Below, in pieces: positions 60,401-64,000 of a DNA stretch of 64,000 bases. Under the pieces are notes generated by a model. The model did not search any database, had not been told where the DNA came from, and saw only the letters and a program-made list of their open reading frames with translations. The translations under genes and the position numbers were made by a program. Each line of letters begins with the position of its first letter. Positions within the stretch are counted from its first letter, which is position 1. This DNA is from JAHRAW01 sp965226545 (GTDB lineage: Bacteria > Pseudomonadota > Gammaproteobacteria > Arenicellales > Poriferihabitantaceae): assembly GCA_965226545.1 (NCBI GenBank), contig OZ245364.1:2232001-2296000 (forward strand), given 5' to 3'.

Positions 60401-63400
60401 ACTCATAACTCGAATTCGCGCCGTCGGTTAAGCGATAGGTTAACGGCGGCGTGCCGGCGGTCGCTTGCGGCAATGTTGTGTTGGCGACAATGCTTGCACC
60501 AACGCGGAAGGAAACGCCGTTGGTTAACAATGCACTTGCATCATTTGCAAACGACGGCACATCGACAAACTGCACTTCGATATTAAGTTCATCGGTTGCA
60601 GCCAAGGTGTCGGTGACCGTTAATGTTAACGATTGCGCGCCCGGATTTGCGCCGCCGAGATACAACAATTCATTCACGGTTGAATCGAATTGCAATTGCC
60701 CCGGCAACGCCGACATCGAATACGCCAACGCCCCGCCGCCGCCGCTTGCAAGCGGCAAGGTATACGAAGTGCGCGCGCCAATCGTAAAGGTCAACTCGAG
60801 TTGCGCAACGGCGAAAGTTGGCAACGGATGCACGGTGATTGCAAAAGTTACTGCGGCGGTTTGGTCGAGGGCGTTGGCCGCGCGGAGAATGTAATCGCCG
60901 GAATCGCCAACCGCAATTGCAGTGCCGATGCGCAATTGATGCGCATCACCATCGAAATCCAACGCCGCCGGCACTGCGCCGATGATGCGCGTGAAGGTGT
61001 GGGTGATTGCGCCGACGGCGGCGGTGGCGCGCGACAAGGTGATGGTGCGCGCGCGGCTTGCGCTTAATGCCAAATCCGTTTGCGCTGCGTTAAACACCGG
61101 CGCATTCGGCGCGATGGTGACAAAACTTAACAAGGTGGTTGCCTTGCCGCTCGAGGTTGCATCGGTGCTGAAGTACGAGGTAAAGGTCGCGCTCGACACG
61201 CCGCCCGACAACATTGCATCGAGACGGTTGGTGATGACAATCGGATATTGCGCGGTGTGCTTTGAAAAGGTTAAGCCGGCGGCGGCGTAATCGCTTATAG
61301 ATTGCGCGCCGCCTTGCAATGTGTAGGTGACGAATGCCGCGCCGTCGCCGGTGACGCGCGGCAAGGTGATGCTTTGCGGTTCGCCGCGGATGAAGGTGTA
61401 GATGGTTTGCGCGGCATCGAATGTCGGCGCGCTTGCAAACACTTGCAGTGTCACTTCGGCGCCAGCGGTCGCGCCGTTTTCATCGGTCACGGTTAAGGCA
61501 TATGTCGATAACCCAATCGCCGCCGCGGTTGCGGTTTGGCGCAATGCCGGCGGGTCGCCTTCGACCACCGCCAACCCGTTCGGCAATGCCGGCGCGAATG
61601 CATAGGTTAACGCCCCGCCGCCGCGCGCGGTGAAGTTATGCCCGCCGCCGGCGCCGCTGACGAAATAAAACGGGCCGAGCGATTGGCTGAGGATGATGTC
61701 GGTCACGACCAAGTTAAAGGTAACCGCCGCACTCGAACCGTTTTCATCGGTCGCGGTTGCGATGTATTCGCCGCTGTCGGTTTCGGCTATCGATGTGGTG
61801 CTGCGCATTTCGCGCGTGCTCGGCTCCAAAGTCAACGCCGCCGGCACGGTGCCGCTGGTGCGGCTCAGCGTATAGGTCAACCCGCCGATGCTGTTGCTTG
61901 CTTCGACCAAAGTCACCGTGTTGGCATAGCCGATGGTGTAGGTAACATCCGGTTGCGGCGTGGCGAACACCGGCGCATCGGCTTGTTGGTAAACGAAACT
62001 TAAGATTGTGCGCGCCTTGCCGAGTGTGTCATCGGCGTTGGCGGAATAATACGCGACAAAATTAATTTCGCCTTCGCCGGTAAACAATGCATCTTTACGA
62101 TTGTTGACGACGATGGGTGCGGTTGCGGTTTGCTTTGAAAAGGTTAAGCCGGCTTGCGCATAATCATCGATAAACGATGCGCCGCCGACCACTTGATAAG
62201 TTAACGCATGCAATGCATCGCCGTTGGCTTGCGGCAAGGTGAATGCGGAAGATACGCCTTGTTGGAAGGTGAATGCATAAACGCTTTGCGCAAAGGTTGG
62301 CAATGCGACCACTTGGATTGCAATGTTGCCTGCGCCCGGCGCGCCGTTTGCATCGGTGGCGGTGATTGCATAAGTCATCGATGCGCCAATCGCGGCCGTG
62401 CCGCTTTGGGTGATGGTTGCGGTATGCACGCCGCTTATGCCCAAGCCGCTCGGCAATGTTGTTGATGAATAGGTTAACGCGCCAACGCCGCCGCTGGCCG
62501 GGTTGGCGAATGAATACGCCCCGCCGCCGCCGCTGACGAACACCAGCGAATCGGTTAAGGCGGAGTCGAATCGCGGACGCGCGACTATCGTGAAAGTGAC
62601 CGAGTCGCTTGTGGCAATCGCGCCGTTGTTGTCGATGGCGGTTTGGCGCAAGGTAAATTTGCCGGTGTTGGCAAAGGTCGCGCCGAATACGCCGTCATTA
62701 CCGCCGCGCGCATCGACGGACGTAATGACGGCGGCGATTAAGGAGTCGCCGTCTGTATACCCGCCGCGCTCAATCGCGGCGACGTCGGTGAGAACGAAAG
62801 TGTATGCAATCGGCAACGCCCCGCCGCCGTCGATGGGCGCGAAGGTGTATGCATTGTTCGCGCCGCCTTGGCTGAAGGTGACATCGCCGTCGGCAATCGC
62901 CGCAAAGGTTGGCGCGGTGACGATGTGGAAGGTTAACGCGATTGCCGCGCGTCCGCCGTTGCTTGTGGCGGTGTCGGTGTATTCGGTGGTGTATTGCAAC
63001 ACCTTGGCGCCGAGGGTCGCGCCATCGATGTTGCCGACGGTGATTGGATACGGCGCCGGATGTTGCGATGCCGACAAACCCAAGGCGGTCAACGCCGCTT
63101 CGCTGATGCGCGCGCCATCGGTGTTGTTGCCGAGAAAATATCGCGCCGCAAATGCAACCGCATCGGGATTTTGCGGCAGGGTGACATTGGTGTTCACCGT
63201 TTGGGTAAAGGTAAATTCATCGCTAATGCCGGCGCCGGTCCAAGTTAACGCCGGCGCCACTTGGATTGCAAATTCGCGCTCGACCTCGGCGTTGTTGGCG
63301 TCTGTAACTTGCATCGTATACACCGTCAACGCCATCTCAGACGCCGTTGCGGTTTGCGCCAATATCGCCGGGTCGACGCCGCTTATGGTCAACCCGCTCG

Positions 63401-64000
63401 GCAATGCCGGGTCGACGCTGTAGGTCAACATCGAGCCGCCGCTCAGCGGTATCGTATAACTGCCGCCGCTGCCGGGCGTGAACACATATGTGCCCAACGG
63501 CGCGCTAAATTGCGGCGCCTCGACGATGGTGAAGGTGACATATTCGCTGGCCACACTCGCGCCATACGCATCGGTTGCGTTGTAACGCAAGGCGAATTTG
63601 CCGGTCTCGGAAAACACCGCGCTGACAACCCCGCTCTCGGCATCGAACGCGGTATCGACCGCGCCGCGCAACGCGGCATTGGCGCGATAGCCGCCGGCGT
63701 CAATCGGCACAATGTCATCGCCGGCGGCGTCTACACTGTATTGAATCGGCGGCGTACCGGTGGCCGGGTCGATGGGCGCGAAAGTGAAGGCGTTGCCTGC
63801 GCCGGCTTGACTGAAGGTGATGTCGCTCGGTTGCGGCGCGAAGGTTGGCGCGGCGACGATGTGGAAACTGAGCACGGCTTGGGTTAAGTCGCCGCCGCGT
63901 ACATAATAGACGCCATATGGCACCCGAACGCCGCCGAGGGTCGCACCGACACGGCTGCTCACCACCATCGGATACGGATTAAATCGTTCGGTTATCGACA
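57405..64000 (-). CDS. Giant Ig-repeat autotransporter adhesin (5' end outside window)
   Basis: The frame is open to the right edge, giving at least 2,197 residues; the sequence just upstream of the first ATG (ERFNPYP) already matches a repeat, so the start is outside. Repeats of about 90-110 residues fill most of it, of putative-Ig type: LPSGLTISGV, TYTVTDANGA-like text (LTVTDENGATA), ATVFTF-like ends, and recurring PIVVxNRxDAMLSG and AVxFSFVxxAPxF blocks. A short helix (ETEIERLREINEVILPEVA) precedes the C-terminal region (about the last 370 residues) with alternating aromatic strands (AAVWGGVHYRNIDGG, GMHLGFDY, LNLTGEHRRNENQLGERR) and a final Phe, the form of an outer-membrane beta-barrel. 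Expected to display a long surface rod. Confidence 0.85.
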   Translation of the reverse strand, partial: SITERFNPYPMVVSSRVGATLGGVRVPYGVYYVRGGDLTQAVLSFHIVAAPTFAPQPSDITFSQAGAGNAFTFAPIDPATGTPPIQYSVDAAGDDIVPIDAGGYRANAALRGAVDTAFDAESGVVSAVFSETGKFALRYNATDAYGASVASEYVTFTIVEAPQFSAPLGTYVFTPGSGGSYTIPLSGGSMLTYSVDPALPSGLTISGVDPAILAQTATASEMALTVYTMQVTDANNAEVEREFAIQVAPALTWTGAGISDEFTFTQTVNTNVTLPQNPDAVAFAARYFLGNNTDGARISEAALTALGLSASQHPAPYPITVGNIDGATLGAKVLQYTTEYTDTATSNGGRAAIALTFHIVTAPTFAAIADGDVTFSQGGANNAYTFAPIDGGGALPIAYTFVLTDVAAIERGGYTDGDSLIAAVITSVDARGGNDGVFGATFANTGKFTLRQTAIDNNGAIATSDSVTFTIVARPRFDSALTDSLVFVSGGGGAYSFANPASGGVGALTYSSTTLPSGLGISGVHTATITQSGTAAIGASMTYAITATDANGAPGAGNIAIQVVALPTFAQSVYAFTFQQGVSSAFTLPQANGDALHALTYQVVGGASFIDDYAQAGLTFSKQTATAPIVVNNRKDALFTGEGEINFVAYYSANADDTLGKARTILSFVYQQADAPVFATPQPDVTYTIGYANTVTLVEASNSIGGLTYTLSRTSGTVPAALTLEPSTREMRSTTSIAETDSGEYIATATDENGSSAAVTFNLVVTDIILSQSLGPFYFVSGAGGGHNFTARGGGALTYAFAPALPNGLAVVEGDPPALRQTATAAAIGLSTYALTVTDENGATAGAEVTLQVFASAPTFDAAQTIYTFIRGEPQSITLPRVTGDGAAFVTYTLQGGAQSISDYAAAGLTFSKHTAQYPIVITNRLDAMLSGGVSSATFTSYFSTDATSSGKATTLLSFVTIAPNAPVFNAAQTDLALSASRARTITLSRATAAVGAITHTFTRIIGAVPAALDFDGDAHQLRIGTAIAVGDSGDYILRAANALDQTAAVTFAITVHPLPTFAVAQLELTFTIGARTSYTLPLASGGGGALAYSMSALPGQLQFDSTVNELLYLGGANPGAQSLTLTVTDTLAATDELNIEVQFVDVPSFANDASALLTNGVSFRVGASIVANTTLPQATAGTPPLTYRLTDGANSSYESTDAAATLSANGITFDATTRIISGTPLAAAVQSFAYHARDRHAQTASHNTTMHSIDSLTLSQENLAVEIAATFALSLNAVNNAIGAIAYSLTNLDGSAPSLPSGVAYNAGANQLSGIAPNAAFTGEFIVSAVDGFDNTDTQATFIFSTASLVFMPASASITYTRGANRFTANGVTSNALTLPAASGGRGALTYAVATPPPNGIAANVRANQRVFISGIARDLGDFTYVRTVRDIDNRSATFTLAINVVDAPRFDSAQGENRYTISHLHTFTLIPAAGGFGELSYWITPPLPNEVQLIQTPPSIIGHPPAILGATEYTLTAVDANGASVSTELLFDNYDLLFWRAAAQQTFAAGVTFSVDDDDVLLPRPGGGLVPYRYELHGLRGQLSFENQTVNQTLYGPLTITFPSQVTPAPLVTYIAIDANRAAITAVFNLHITPMINPQPMRELTFGVGATTHQLTPLANLRVAAGGEVRYEFSPTPRDVGLSYDAATHRLMSDDSFTNQPPAILTYSLTAAYVSQAATVAAVTQTIVLQVDADDAPVTPSVSETEIERLREINEVILPEVAAATVAATLGAITERIADFGTTPTTTPSPLVSLGGYAPQMALAQAAKAHADGVLDAKDFLNGSRFVVPVSAARERGGAAVWGGVHYRNIDGGGGDEVVEWRGNVDGMHLGFDYKQNNLLLGIAVAKHNGVFDYISMDGADGEYDITVDSQYQYIDWQRGDLNLWLSAGGGDGELTITQAGEEFIGDIDMAAAGLGVSDDLSAHLQVRGEWRGAEMKIIGNAAQTLRDQTIRANSVRLLAKWRSRDLSEEHHSFVELGMRNDGGDGDTGAAIESALGWRHLSHRTDLELRAHGVFGRNEYKEWGAYGQLRISGGDDEQGLALRLRPSYGGPTRDFGAIWDVESLAAFDGAHDDSNSDDGVYQWRNESRLSYGIQSGGGLFAPFGEVITADANDIYRLGVDWSPHRHFDLNLTGEHRRNENQLGERRILLRGEVAF

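Overview
The window looks like a stretch of chromosome from a sulfur-oxidising gammaproteobacterium. The phylogenetic signal is in gene order: dnaB-alr at the left edge, hemA-prfA-prmC, tRNA-Gln/prs/rplY/pth/ychF, and pyrG-kdsA-eno-ftsB are all arrangements familiar from Gammaproteobacteria. The metabolic signal is aprBA (APS reductase) together with a CbbO-type RuBisCO-activation protein. Five ankyrin- or adaptor-tailed Ser/Thr kinases, a toxin-antitoxin locus and a giant Ig-repeat autotransporter would suit a host-associated or particle-associated cell, but that lifestyle is inference.

Layout. 1-2.6 kb: dnaB end, alr, one orphan gene. 2.6-6.6 kb (minus): aprB, three very small membrane-protein genes, aprA and a GT90-type glycosyltransferase, tightly packed. 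6.8-10 kb: lgt and a DUF255 thioredoxin-fold protein. 10-11 kb: a vapBC locus with a tandemly duplicated orphan vapB. 10.9-26.6 kb (minus): a 12-gene trans-envelope phospho-signalling island with a signal-peptide trypsin-like protease fused to FHA, a MotB/TolR-like TM-vWA protein, five tandem membrane Ser/Thr kinases, an FHA protein, a MotA/TolQ/ExbB channel protein, a second FHA protein, a PP2C phosphatase and a second trypsin-FHA protein whose catalytic triad is lost. A plus-strand hypothetical gene with a frameshift and an upstream array of 21-bp repeats sits inside the island. 26.7-57 kb: housekeeping genes (trmB, djlA, fatty-acid beta-oxidation pair, asd, serA, serC, DUF1015, prmC, prfA, hemA, speB, prs, rplY, pth, ychF, cbbO, hemH, cbiX-like, mttB-like, ftsB, eno, kdsA, pyrG) with two tRNAs. 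57.4 kb to the right edge: a partial autotransporter adhesin of at least 2,197 residues.

The most interesting candidate system is the 10.9-26.6 kb island. Predicted topology puts kinase, phosphatase and FHA modules in the cytoplasm, and protease, pseudoprotease, vWA and ankyrin modules in the periplasm, with an A/B ion-channel pair (MotA/TolQ-like plus a B-type TM helix carrying an Asp) that could transmit the signal. It has parts in common with TerY-P triads (vWA, PP2C, kinase), with Zorya (A/B stator) and with T6SS post-translational control (PpkA/PppA/Fha), but matches none of these as I know them.

A second theme is genome-wide: degenerate 6- and 12-bp simple repeats fill many intergenic regions and also occur in frame as low-complexity insertions inside conserved enzymes (alr, DUF255 protein, FadJ-like, thiolase tail, DUF1015, prmC). 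A third is the apr locus, where two paralogous mini-proteins sharing GWRDEWF and a third two-span mini-protein occupy the place where a membrane anchor would be expected.

All calls come from reading the sequence by eye. No searches were run, so family names rest on recognised motifs and gene context.
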